A stretch of DNA of 64,000 bases from DASQPR01 sp963797675 (GTDB lineage: Bacteria; Actinomycetota; Actinomycetes; Mycobacteriales; Micromonosporaceae): positions 62,001 through 126,000 of the forward strand of contig CAWCQQ010000007.1 in NCBI GenBank assembly GCA_963797675.1, in the 5' to 3' direction. The position numbers and the translations under genes were made by a program. Shown here piece after piece: positions 1-7,584 of the stretch (its first letter is position 1; each line of letters opens with the position of its first letter). Under the pieces are notes generated by a model. That model saw only the letters and a list, made by a program, of their open reading frames with translations, had not been told where the DNA came from and ran no database searches.

Positions 1-1583
1 CGTTCCCCGAGTCCCCGAGCCCGAAGGTGTACGGCGAAGCCGCCGCACCGGCCGGGGCGGCCGCATTCGAGGCCTATCTCGGCAAACCGTTCCCGCTGAC
101 CCAGCCCGGCACCGACGGTCAGGTCACCACCGAGCATTCACCATTCGGTGTCGACCTCGGCGTGAGCTACCCGCACGGCGACGTGGATGCGCTCGTCGCC
201 GCCGCACAGGCCGCGATGCCGTCGTGGCGCGATGCCGGCCCCGACACGCGTACGGGCGTCTGCGTCGAGATCCTGACCCGCCTGCACGAGAACATCTTCG
301 AGCTGGCCAACGCGGTGCAGTTCACGTCCGGTCAGGCGTTCGTGATGGCGTTCCAGGCCGGCGGTGCGCATGCGCTCGATCGCGCGCTCGAGGCCGTCAC
401 CTACGCGCACGCCGAGATGACCCGCCACCCTGCCACGGCACAGTGGGAGAAGCCGGCCGGTAAGGGCGATCCGCTGCGGATGACGAAGACGTTCCACGTC
501 GTCCCGCGCGGCATCGGTCTCGTGATCGGCTGCAACACGTTCCCGACCTGGAACTCCTACCCGGGCCTGTTCGCCAGCCTCGCCACCGGCAACGCGGTGA
601 TCGTGAAGCCGCATCCGGGCGCCGTAATGCCGCTCGCGATCACCGTGAAGTACGCCCGCGAGGTGCTCGCCGAGGCCGGCTTCGACCCGAATCTGGTTCT
701 GCTCGCGCCGGAGTCGGAGGGCGAGAAGATCGCCTCGACACTGGCGTTGCGCCCGGAAGTCAAGATCGTCGACTTCACCGGCTCGACCGCGTACGGCGAC
801 TGGCTCGAACAGAACGCCCGTCAGGCCTCGGTCTACACCGAGAAGGCCGGCGTCAACACCATCGTGATCGACTCGACCGGCGACTTCGCCGCGATGTGCC
901 GCAACATCGGCTTCTCGCTCACGCTCTACAGCGGCCAGATGTGTACGACACCGCAGAACATCTTCGTCCCTCGCGACGGCATTGAAACCGAGGCCGGGCA
1001 CGCCACGTTCGATCAGGTCGCCCAAGGCATCGCCGCCGCTGTCGAGACGCTGACCAGTGACGATGCGCGTGGCGTCGAGCTGACCGGTGCGATCGTCAGT
1101 CCGGCGATCGTCGGCCGGATCAGCGCCGCCCGCGACCACGGCGAGGTGCTGCTCGATTCGCGCGAGGTGAAGCATCCGACGTATCCGGGCGCGACTGTGC
1201 GTACCCCCTTGGTCCTCAAACAGGACGCGGCGAATGAGGGCATGTTCGACAACGAGTGGTTCGGGCCTATCTCGTTCGTGGTCTCGACCGACTCGACCGA
1301 CCAGAGCCTCGAACTGTTCCGCCGGATCGTCGGGCAGAAGGGTGCGCTGACCGCCGCCGTCTACTCGACCGACCCGGCCGTGCTCAACGCGATGGAGGAC
1401 GCGACGCTCGATGTCGGCGTCCACCTGTCCTGCAACCTGCTCGGCGGCGTGTTCGTCAACCAGTCCGCCGCGTTCTCGGACTTCCACGCGAGCGGCGCGA
1501 ACCCGGCCGCGAACGCAGCGCTGACCGACGGCGCCTACGTCTCCAACCGCTTCCGCATCGTCCAGTCCCGCCGGCACGTCTAG
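1..1583 (+). CDS. paaN: Phenylacetic acid degradation protein PaaN (aldehyde dehydrogenase family), 5' partial
   Basis: The frame is open from the first bases of the window, so the N-terminus lies outside it; the first in-window start-like codon is GTG 27, giving 518 residues from there. The protein reads as a complete aldehyde dehydrogenase fold of the PaaN type: a nucleotide-binding stretch with G-C-N-T-F-P-T-W-N-S and N-A-V-I-V-K-P-H-P, a T-E-K-A-G segment where the family has its general-base glutamate, and the catalytic cysteine in S-G-Q-M-C-T-T (about residue 306 counted from GTG 27). PaaN-type enzymes oxidise aldehyde intermediates of aerobic phenylacetate breakdown and resemble the N-terminal half of PaaZ. 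No other paa gene lies in the window. It converges on the next gene across a perfect hairpin. Substrate assignment is by family only. Confidence 0.9.
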   Translation, partial: FPESPSPKVYGEAAAPAGAAAFEAYLGKPFPLTQPGTDGQVTTEHSPFGVDLGVSYPHGDVDALVAAAQAAMPSWRDAGPDTRTGVCVEILTRLHENIFELANAVQFTSGQAFVMAFQAGGAHALDRALEAVTYAHAEMTRHPATAQWEKPAGKGDPLRMTKTFHVVPRGIGLVIGCNTFPTWNSYPGLFASLATGNAVIVKPHPGAVMPLAITVKYAREVLAEAGFDPNLVLLAPESEGEKIASTLALRPEVKIVDFTGSTAYGDWLEQNARQASVYTEKAGVNTIVIDSTGDFAAMCRNIGFSLTLYSGQMCTTPQNIFVPRDGIETEAGHATFDQVAQGIAAAVETLTSDDARGVELTGAIVSPAIVGRISAARDHGEVLLDSREVKHPTYPGATVRTPLVLKQDAANEGMFDNEWFGPISFVVSTDSTDQSLELFRRIVGQKGALTAAVYSTDPAVLNAMEDATLDVGVHLSCNLLGGVFVNQSAAFSDFHASGANPAANAALTDGAYVSNRFRIVQSRRHV

Positions 1584-1590
1584 GGCCCTG

Positions 1591-1625
1591 CTGTTGATCC
1601 TGGAGGGCACCTCCAGGATCAACAG
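1591..1625. terminator. Perfect 15-bp inverted repeat between convergent genes (family D palindrome)
   Basis: Arms 1591-1605 and 1611-1625 are exact reverse complements with a 5-base loop. The hairpin follows the paaN stop and includes the stop of the opposing GNAT gene, so it can end transcription from both sides. There is no T-run. The arm core T-T-G-A-T-C-C-T-G-G-A-G recurs near 33.3 and 53.7 kb. Confidence 0.8.
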
Positions 1626-2128
1626 GCGCGGACCATCAGCTGCTCGCTCAACACGGCCAGTGTCGGGTGCGGGACCGGTTCGCCCACATCTTCAAAACCC
1701 AATTTCTGGTACGCCCGACTTGCCCGCTTATTCGCCGTAATCACCTCGAGTTCGAGGCGCTTCCGGCCGCACTCGCGCGACCAGGCGGCGGCGGCGTCGA
1801 TCAAGCCGGCGATCGTGCCGCCGCCCCGGTGGCTCGGACTGACGTAGACCGCGAACAGCATCGTCACGTCCGGGTTCTCGACGTTCTCGACCGCCAGAAC
1901 TTGCCCGACGAGCCGGCGATCCACGGTCTCCGCGATGAAATGCGCGATTTGGGTGCCGTTCGACGCGCGTGCGACCCGCCCGAGGTACTCGGCATGCGGC
2001 GCTTCGGCGACCTGATCGAGCGTCGACAGGTAGGCGAGCGGCGTATCGGCGAGCATTTCCAGGCGCAGTGCCCGGGCTCGGCCGCCGTCGGCCGCGGTAG
2101 TCCGGCGGATCGTCACATTTTCGTTCAC
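1619..2128 (-). CDS. GNAT family N-acetyltransferase
   Basis: This 169-residue protein is a single GNAT domain. The acetyl-CoA-binding motif is visible as V-S-P-S-H-R-G-G-G-T followed by the helix A-G-L-I-D-A-A-A, and the C-terminal A-N-K-R-A-S-R-A-Y-Q-K-L-G-F block is the usual motif B. Such enzymes acetylate an amino group on a small molecule or protein; the substrate cannot be read from the sequence. The gene is divergent from the cold-shock gene and its stop lies inside the shared hairpin with paaN. Family assignment is firm, function is not. Confidence 0.85.
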   Translation of the reverse strand: MNENVTIRRTTAADGGRARALRLEMLADTPLAYLSTLDQVAEAPHAEYLGRVARASNGTQIAHFIAETVDRRLVGQVLAVENVENPDVTMLFAVYVSPSHRGGGTIAGLIDAAAAWSRECGRKRLELEVITANKRASRAYQKLGFEDVGEPVPHPTLAVLSEQLMVRAC

Positions 2129-2313
2129 AGTGCTAGTCCTACCGTGAATGTGCCATCGCTGCTAGCGGTTATCGGCTGTGTCCGCACGAGATGCCGTGGC
2201 CAGCCCGTACGCGCCTCGATAGAGCCGACTTTTTCGGGCTGCGCGGTCGCCGATCTGGTGTTAGCGTGCCGATCTGGACGTGGCACGGATCGATTGATGT
2301 GAGGATGTGTGCG

Positions 2314-2517
2314 GTGGCAGAAGGCACGGTGAAGTGGTTCAACAGTGAAAAGGGCTACGGCTTCATCGCCGTCGATGGCGGCGAAGACGTGTTCGTACAC
2401 TTTTCCGCGATCACGATGGATGGCTACAAGACGCTCAACGACGGGCAGCGAGTCGAGTTCGAGGTGACACAGGGCCAGAAGGGCCCTCAGGCGGAACAGG
2501 TCCGCATCGCTGGTTGA
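2314..2517 (+). CDS. Cold-shock protein, CspA type
   Basis: A 67-residue single cold-shock domain that binds single-stranded RNA and DNA and melts RNA structure. RNP1 is K-G-Y-G-F-I and RNP2 is V-F-V-H-F; the N-terminus M-A-E-G-T-V-K-W-F-N is standard for the family. I chose GTG 2314 because it gives this canonical N-terminus and lies 8 bases after a G-A-G-G-A ribosome site; ATG 2305 in the same frame would add three residues. The gene is monocistronic, and a roughly 185-base spacer from the divergent GNAT presumably carries its promoter. A second, longer cold-shock protein is encoded at 21.4 kb. Confidence 0.95.
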   Translation: MAEGTVKWFNSEKGYGFIAVDGGEDVFVHFSAITMDGYKTLNDGQRVEFEVTQGQKGPQAEQVRIAG

Positions 2518-2657
2518 TCACGGGTTAGTGCGCCGCATCACTCACCTGAGGCGGCGCCCTTTCCATTTCCGCCGACGGCCCATTTCCAGCCGATCGGAGG
2601 GCAACGCTCCAGACTGGTTTCGCGTAACGTCCGCGCAGCCAGAATGAAGGAGTTTCC

Positions 2658-3851
2658 GTGACAGACCTGCCCCCATCCCCCGAGGGCTCCGGGCCGTACC
2701 ACGGCTTCCCGCCGGCCGATGCGACGCTTCCGGATGCGGCGCCGCCAGGTGTGACGCCACCCGCGTACCCGGCTCCCGCCTATCCGGTCGCACCGCCCGG
2801 CTACGCACCGCCCGGCTACGCACCGCCCGGCTACGCACCGCCCGGCTACGCACCGCCCGGCTACGCACCGCCCGGCTACGCACCGCCCGGCTACGCACCG
2901 CCCGGCTACCAGGTACCAGGGCAGTACTACCCGGCGCCCGGTATGCCCTATTCGGCATACCCGACCTACGGCTATCAGGTGCCCGGCGGCAGCCCGATGT
3001 ACGACGTCACCGGCATGGGCGCCGATCCGCTCGTGACGCCGCCCACGCAGGGCTTTGCCGGCTGGTGGTCACGGCTGTGGCAGACGTTCGCCCGCAGTTG
3101 GCGCTCGTTGTTCCCGATCTTGTTGTTGACGTCCGTGATTCCATCCGTCGGGTTCGGCGCCTTCATTTCCGGCCCGCTGAAGATCTTTTCGACCGACCTT
3201 CAGCAATTTCAACAGCTGCAACAAGCGGATCCCACTACGCCGATCCCATCGGACCTGGCCGGCGATATCGCCAAGATCTACGCCATTCTCGGGGTATACC
3301 TCCTCGTGTTCCTGCTTTTCGGCGCGGTTGGCTGGGCGGCAAGCATGTGGACCATTACGAGGCAGGCAGCCGGTGAACCGGCACCGTTCGGACGTGCCTT
3401 CGTGTACGGCCTCAAGAACCTCCCACGCGTGGGTGGGTGGTTGATTCTCTACTTCCTGGCGATCACTCTCGCGTCGGCCTGCTTCCTGATTCCCGGCTTG
3501 TACGTCGCCGTTGCGGGCTCGCTCATCGTGCCGTTCGTGATCTTCAGTCGTGGTTCGCTTCCCGATTCGTTCCGGATGGTCAACAAAAACTTCGGTCCGG
3601 TTCTCGGGCGCGTCGCGACGATCTACGGTCTCACGCTCGCGGTCGGCCTGGTCGTCGTCCTGATCAGTTCCGTTGCCGGTTCGTCCGTGTCCAGCATGAG
3701 TGCCTCCGGGTTCGTGATCTTTGAGGCCGTTGCTGCGATCCTCACGGTTCCGACATCGATGGTATTGGTCATCGGGATCTTCCTGACGTTCGCCGAGATG
3801 CGGGCGAAGGAGATGCTGACGACCACTCCGATGCTGAATCAGGCGCTCTAA
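2658..3851 (+). CDS. Membrane protein with proline/tyrosine-rich repeat N-terminus
   Basis: The 397-residue product has two parts. Residues 1 to about 125 are low-complexity and rich in Pro, Tyr, Gly and Ala, including eight identical G-Y-A-P-P units. The rest contains about five hydrophobic segments with a central soluble stretch, resembling the membrane domains sometimes annotated as glycerophosphoryl-diester-phosphodiesterase-like membrane regions, but no catalytic domain is present. GTG 2658 follows a good G-A-A-G-G-A-G site. Pro/Tyr-rich cytoplasmic tails of this sort are common in actinobacterial membrane proteins and may mediate self-association. The function is unknown. The gene stands alone between csp and the repeat region before groEL. 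Confidence 0.8.
   Translation: MTDLPPSPEGSGPYHGFPPADATLPDAAPPGVTPPAYPAPAYPVAPPGYAPPGYAPPGYAPPGYAPPGYAPPGYAPPGYAPPGYQVPGQYYPAPGMPYSAYPTYGYQVPGGSPMYDVTGMGADPLVTPPTQGFAGWWSRLWQTFARSWRSLFPILLLTSVIPSVGFGAFISGPLKIFSTDLQQFQQLQQADPTTPIPSDLAGDIAKIYAILGVYLLVFLLFGAVGWAASMWTITRQAAGEPAPFGRAFVYGLKNLPRVGGWLILYFLAITLASACFLIPGLYVAVAGSLIVPFVIFSRGSLPDSFRMVNKNFGPVLGRVATIYGLTLAVGLVVVLISSVAGSSVSSMSASGFVIFEAVAAILTVPTSMVLVIGIFLTFAEMRAKEMLTTTPMLNQAL
2790..2909 (+). repeat. Eight tandem 15-bp units coding for G-Y-A-P-P
   Basis: Eight copies of the 15-base unit G-C-A-C-C-G-C-C-C-G-G-C-T-A-C run without interruption and keep the frame of the membrane-protein gene. The copies are identical at the nucleotide level, which points to recent expansion or active homogenisation. 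Confidence 0.95.
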
Positions 3852-3920
3852 CACTGGGCGGTCTGGGCGCCGCCGCCGACTCGCGTGCGCTCAACGGCCG
3901 GCGCGGTACCAGTCGCATAG

Positions 3921-3967
3921 TGATCGTGAAGAGTTCGTGCTGCAGCCGCATTAACTCTTCCGGATCA
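3921..3967. repeat. Family B palindrome (T-G-A-T-C-G-T-G-A-A-G core)
   Basis: Arms 3921-3935 and 3953-3967 pair at 13 of 15 positions. The left arm plus two further bases is identical over 17 bases to 45205-45221, and its core recurs at 45455. Located 70 bases past the end of the membrane-protein gene, it could act as a terminator, but the exact sharing with a distant locus marks it as a dispersed repeat. Confidence 0.75.
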
Positions 3968-4036
3968 TCGTGTTGACGGCGTCTGCGAGGTATCGGCCAC
4001 CGTCCTGACCTGCGACTTGCTGGGTTGCCCCGGGGG

Positions 4037-4119
4037 CATGTGGATAACGCAAAAGATCTTGAAGGATAAGTGCGCCAGGGGAGCGTTTTCGCTTCAAGAT
4101 CTTTTCGGTTATCCACATG
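4037..4119. repeat. Family A palindrome capped by two DnaA-box consensus sequences
   Basis: An 83-base imperfect palindrome. The outer arms carry T-G-T-G-G-A-T-A-A at 4039-4047 and T-T-A-T-C-C-A-C-A at 4109-4117, which are the DnaA-box consensus in opposite orientation. Inside follow A-A-A-A-G-A-T-C-T-T-G-A-A-G and its complement. Two related copies lie at 44.86 and 45.53 kb. Confidence 0.85.
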
Positions 4120-4259
4120 TGCCGAGCATTGGACGCATCATCGCCCCTAGCCACGGGGCGGGTGCCCTGGCGGCGATCGATAGTGCGGATGTCGGTGCGG
4201 GCATACCCACGTCGAGCTCGACGGTGTGTCGAGCGTGTCGAACGCATGTCGAGCGTGTC

Positions 4260-4320
4260 GCCGGGTGACGGGGGTGACCGTGGTGAGGTGACCGTGGTGA
4301 CCGTGGTGACCGTGGTGAGC
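4260..4320. repeat. Tandem 9-bp repeat (G-G-T-G-A-C-C-G-T)
   Basis: Four to five near-perfect 9-base units, one interrupted by five bases, lie about 105 bases upstream of the first CIRCE. The unit has no recognised function. Confidence 0.7.
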
Positions 4321-4424
4321 CGAGCCCGACTAACCCGTTTCGCGGGCGCCTGTGGCCGATGCCACAGGTGCCCGTTCGCCGCATCCGAGAGCGTGATCCG
4401 ACCCACGCCGCCAGTGGGGCGGCG

Positions 4425-4451
4425 CTTGCACTCGCGGGGGCAGAGTGCTAA
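4425..4451 (+). promoter_or_regulatory. CIRCE operator 1 (HrcA binding site)
   Basis: The half sites C-T-T-G-C-A-C-T-C and G-A-G-T-G-C-T-A-A are separated by nine bases; the CIRCE consensus is T-T-A-G-C-A-C-T-C, nine bases, G-A-G-T-G-C-T-A-A. The right half is perfect and the left half differs at two positions. HrcA is the known repressor of this operator; hrcA itself is not in the window. Confidence 0.9.
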
Positions 4452-4454
4452 ACA
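4426..4454 (+). promoter_or_regulatory. Possible groEL promoter overlapping CIRCE 1
   Basis: T-T-G-C-A-C (4426-4431) and T-A-A-A-C-A (4449-4454) are spaced 17 bases apart, as expected for a housekeeping sigma-factor promoter. Overlap with the CIRCE would let HrcA block initiation. This is an inference from spacing and similarity only. Confidence 0.4.
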
Positions 4455-4459
4455 GGACA

Positions 4460-4486
4460 TTGGCACTCGCGCTATGTGAGTGCCAA
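4460..4486 (+). promoter_or_regulatory. CIRCE operator 2 (HrcA binding site)
   Basis: T-T-G-G-C-A-C-T-C and G-A-G-T-G-C-C-A-A form a perfect inverted repeat with the standard nine-base spacer. It begins eight bases after operator 1, so the gene has tandem CIRCE sites. Confidence 0.92.
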
Positions 4487-4683
4487 TGGTCGGGGTCCGG
4501 TGCCGGCTTCATGATCGCAAGATTGTGAGCCAAGTCGTCGCGGGCTTTGTCCGGTCCGGCCGGCGGTGCTCGCCTAGAGCACCTACTGCGGCGCCACCCG
4601 GCACCGCGGGATACAGAGTGCGAACCATGCGGATTGCGTCGCCTCGGGTGATGCGCCGCGAGTGTCCAGGAGGACAACGCCGA

Positions 4684-6309
4684 ATGGCCAAGATTATTGC
4701 GTTCGACGAGGAAGCTCGCCGTGGGCTTGAGCGGGGAATGAACATCCTCGCCGATGCCGTCAAGGTGACGCTGGGCCCGAAGGGCCGCAACGTCGTGCTC
4801 GAGAAGAAGTGGGGCGCGCCCACTATCACCAACGATGGTGTGAGCATCGCCAAGGAAATCGAGCTTGAGGACCCGTACGAGAAGATCGGCGCCGAGCTGG
4901 TCAAAGAGGTCGCGAAGAAGACCGACGACGTAGCCGGCGACGGCACGACGACGGCCACCGTGCTGGCCCAGGCGCTGGTCCGCGAGGGCCTGCGCAACGT
5001 GGCGGCCGGCGCGAACCCGATGGGTCTGAAGCGCGGCATCGAGGCTGCGGTGGCAGCCGTTGCCGAGGAGCTCGCGAAGATCTCCAAGGACGTCGAGACC
5101 AAAGAGCAGATCGCCTCGACGGCGTCGATCTCCGCTGCTGACTCCACCGTTGGCGACATCATCGCCGAGGCGATGGACAAGGTCGGCAAGGAAGGCGTCA
5201 TCACCGTCGAGGAGAGCAACACCTTCGGCCTCGAGCTTGAGCTCACCGAGGGTATGCGCTTCGACAAGGGCTACATCTCGGCCTACTTCATGACCGACCC
5301 GGAGCGTATGGAGGCCGTCCTCGACGACCCGTACATCCTGATCGCGAACAACAAGGTCTCTGCCGTCAAGGACATGCTGCCGATCCTCGAGAAGGTCATG
5401 CAGTCCGGCAAGCCGCTGCTGATCCTCGCCGAGGACCTGGAGGGCGAGGCTCTGGCCACGCTCATCGTCAACAAGGTCCGTGGCACGTTCAAGTCGGTTG
5501 CCGTCAAGGCGCCGGGCTTCGGCGACCGCCGCAAGGCCATGCTGCAGGACATCGCCACCCTCACCGGTGGCCAGGTCATCAGCGAAGAGATCGGCCTCAA
5601 GCTGGAGAACGCCGGTCTCGACCTGCTGGGCAAGGCCCGCAAGGTGGTCGTGACCAAGGACGAGACGACGATCGTCGACGGCTCGGGCGACGCGGACCAG
5701 ATCCAGGGTCGCGTCAACCAGATCCGTGCCGAGATCGAGAAGTCGGACTCGGACTACGACCGTGAGAAGCTGCAGGAGCGTCTGGCGAAGCTCGCCGGTG
5801 GCGTTGCGGTCATCAAGGTCGGCGCAGCGACCGAGGTCGAGCTCAAGGAGCGCAAGCACCGCATCGAGGACGCCGTTCGTAACGCGAAGGCGGCCGTCGA
5901 AGAGGGCATCGTCCCCGGTGGTGGCGTCGCGCTGGTCCAGGCCGGCAAGACCGCGTTCGACAAGCTTGACCTGGTCGGCGACGAGGCGACTGGTGTCAAC
6001 ATCGTGCGCGTCGCGCTCGACGCCCCGCTGCGGCAGATCGCCGTCAACGCGGGCCTCGAAGGTGGCGTCGTCGTGGACAAGGTCCGCAACCTGCAGGTCG
6101 GCTGGGGTCTCAACGCCGCGACCGGCGAGTACGTGGACATGCTCGCGGCCGGCATCCCGGACCCGACGAAGGTCGTGCGTTCCGCGCTGCAGAACGCTGC
6201 CTCGATCGCCGCACTGTTCCTGACGACCGAAGCGGTCGTCGCGGACAAGCCGGAGAAGGCGTCGGCTCCGGCCGGCGGCGGTGGCGGCGGCGGAGACATG
6301 GACTTCTAA
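4684..6309 (+). CDS. groEL: 60-kDa chaperonin GroEL (orphan copy without groES)
   Basis: A 541-residue chaperonin subunit that forms the double-ring folding chamber and hydrolyses ATP. The ATP-binding loop G-D-G-T-T-T-A-T-V-L is present near residue 86, and the sequence is collinear with GroEL throughout. The C-terminus is a glycine run followed by D-M-D-F, a variant of the usual G-G-M tail. ATG 4684 follows a strong A-G-G-A-G-G-A site and gives the canonical M-A-K-I-I-A start. No groES lies upstream, so this matches the separate groEL2/hsp65-type locus of actinobacteria. Tandem CIRCE sites imply HrcA-controlled heat induction. An unusually long leader of about 200 bases separates the operators from the start. 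Confidence 0.97.
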   Translation: MAKIIAFDEEARRGLERGMNILADAVKVTLGPKGRNVVLEKKWGAPTITNDGVSIAKEIELEDPYEKIGAELVKEVAKKTDDVAGDGTTTATVLAQALVREGLRNVAAGANPMGLKRGIEAAVAAVAEELAKISKDVETKEQIASTASISAADSTVGDIIAEAMDKVGKEGVITVEESNTFGLELELTEGMRFDKGYISAYFMTDPERMEAVLDDPYILIANNKVSAVKDMLPILEKVMQSGKPLLILAEDLEGEALATLIVNKVRGTFKSVAVKAPGFGDRRKAMLQDIATLTGGQVISEEIGLKLENAGLDLLGKARKVVVTKDETTIVDGSGDADQIQGRVNQIRAEIEKSDSDYDREKLQERLAKLAGGVAVIKVGAATEVELKERKHRIEDAVRNAKAAVEEGIVPGGGVALVQAGKTAFDKLDLVGDEATGVNIVRVALDAPLRQIAVNAGLEGGVVVDKVRNLQVGWGLNAATGEYVDMLAAGIPDPTKVVRSALQNAASIAALFLTTEAVVADKPEKASAPAGGGGGGGDMDF

Positions 6310-6328
6310 GAAGTCTCGGTAACATCGG

Positions 6329-6358
6329 AGGGCGGGTCGCTTACGGGCGGCCCGCCCT
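6329..6358 (+). terminator. Terminator hairpin after groEL
   Basis: A-G-G-G-C-G-G-G-T-C-G-C pairs with G-C-G-G-C-C-C-G-C-C-C-T across a short loop, with one G-T pair, about 20 bases past the groEL stop. No long T-run follows, as is usual in high-GC genomes. Confidence 0.7.
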
Positions 6359-6411
6359 TCCACATATCAGCACGTGACGACCGGTGGGGTGCGCTGGTAA
6401 CGTCCGGCCAC

Positions 6412-7584
6412 ATGGACTCACGGATTGCTCAACTCCTGGCGGATGCCCCCGTTATCGATGGACACAACGATCTCGCGTGGGAGATGCGCGACCGGGTTGC
6501 GTACAACTTGGGCGATCTGGACCTTTCTTCCGACCAGACCGAGGTCGGCCTGCACACCGACCTGGTACGCCTTCGAGCCGGTGGCGTCGGCGCCCAGTTC
6601 TGGTCGGTGTGGGTGCCGGAGCGGCTCCCCGGTGGCGCGGCGGTGACGGCGACGCTGGAGCAGATCGACTTCGTGCATCAGTTCGTCGCCCGCTTCCCCG
6701 ATCGGCTGGCGCTCACCCGGACCGCTGACGAGGTCGAGGCCGCGCACGCGTCCGGCCGGATCGCGTCGCTGATCGGCATCGAGGGTGGGCACTCCATCGC
6801 GAATTCGCTGGCCACGCTGCGGGCGATGTACGCGCTCGGCGCGCGCTACATGACGCTCACGCACAACCACAACACGGCGTGGGCGGACAGCGCCACCGAT
6901 GAGGTCGGGGTGGGTGGTCTGTCGGACTTCGGTCATGAGGTGGTACGCGAATGCAACCGCCTCGGCGTGATGGTCGATCTTTCCCATGTGGCGCCGTCCA
7001 CGATGCACGCCGCGCTGGACACCTCGACGGCGCCGGCGTTCTTCTCGCACTCCAGCGCACGCGCGCTCTGCGACTATCCGCGGAATGTGCCGGATGACGT
7101 GCTCCTGCGCGTACGCGAGACGAGCGGCATCGTCATGGTCACGTTCGTCTGCGCGTTCCTGACCGAGCCGTGCCGGGACTGGTTCCTGCAGCTGATGGCG
7201 TACGGGCGGGAACTCGCCACAACCTTCGCCGAGGACAGCGCGGAGTGGACCGAACGCCGTGCCGCCTGGCTCCGCGATCATCCTCGACCGGCATGCGACG
7301 TGAACGATGTCGCCGACCACATCGAGTACGTGCGGGACGTGGCCGGCATCGACTGCGTCGGACTCGGCGGCGACTTCGACGGGATGCCGGCGCCGCCGGA
7401 CGGTCTGGAGGGCGTCGACGCCTATCCGAACCTGCTCGCGGTGCTGGCCGGACGCGGCTGGTCGGACACCGACCTCGCGAAACTGACCTGGCACAACGCG
7501 CTGCGCGTCCTGCGGGCGACGGAAGCCGCGGCGGCGAAGGCGCAGGCCGAGCGCGACCCGTCGTTCGTCATGTTCAGCGGATGA
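6412..7584 (+). CDS. Membrane dipeptidase, peptidase family M19
   Basis: A 390-residue zinc dipeptidase of the renal-dipeptidase family, which cleaves dipeptides and can act on D-residues. Metal ligands are visible in order: H-N-D in I-D-G-H-N-D-L-A-W (residue about 18), the bridging Glu in I-G-I-E-G-G-H, and histidines in V-D-L-S-H-V and F-F-S-H-S-S-A-R. The C-terminal G-L-G-G-D-F-D-G-M supplies the conserved Asp. No signal peptide is seen, so it is probably cytoplasmic like other bacterial members. The gene starts at ATG 6412, is monocistronic, and its last 11 bases overlap the 3' end of the convergent transglutaminase-like gene. Confidence 0.93.
   Translation: MDSRIAQLLADAPVIDGHNDLAWEMRDRVAYNLGDLDLSSDQTEVGLHTDLVRLRAGGVGAQFWSVWVPERLPGGAAVTATLEQIDFVHQFVARFPDRLALTRTADEVEAAHASGRIASLIGIEGGHSIANSLATLRAMYALGARYMTLTHNHNTAWADSATDEVGVGGLSDFGHEVVRECNRLGVMVDLSHVAPSTMHAALDTSTAPAFFSHSSARALCDYPRNVPDDVLLRVRETSGIVMVTFVCAFLTEPCRDWFLQLMAYGRELATTFAEDSAEWTERRAAWLRDHPRPACDVNDVADHIEYVRDVAGIDCVGLGGDFDGMPAPPDGLEGVDAYPNLLAVLAGRGWSDTDLAKLTWHNALRVLRATEAAAAKAQAERDPSFVMFSG

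Larger units (their letters stand above)
3852..4424. other. Gene-free stretch rich in repeats before groEL
   Basis: I see no credible gene here. The stretch holds a family B palindrome (3921-3967), a DnaA-box-capped family A palindrome (4037-4119), a short T-C-G-A-G-C-G-T-G-T-C-G duplication near 4227-4260 and a 9-base tandem repeat (4260-4320). All short open frames lack ribosome sites and family similarity. Confidence 0.7.

Noticed and set aside
138..1622. A 494-codon open frame on the minus strand across paaN
   Set aside because: It is the complement of a well-conserved aldehyde dehydrogenase, is Arg/Gly/Ala-rich without domains and has no ribosome site; long antisense frames are normal at this GC.
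4037..4119. Chromosomal replication origin
   Set aside because: DnaA-box sequences are present, but there is no dnaA, dnaN, gidA or parA nearby, no box cluster typical of oriC and no AT-rich unwinding region; the boxes belong to a repeat.
4487..4683. groES ahead of groEL
   Set aside because: No frame in the leader encodes the GroES fold; this is an orphan groEL locus.
4330..6363. A 677-codon minus-strand frame across groEL
   Set aside because: Composition is that of an antisense shadow (Leu/Arg/Asp/Val) and groEL on the plus strand is unmistakable.
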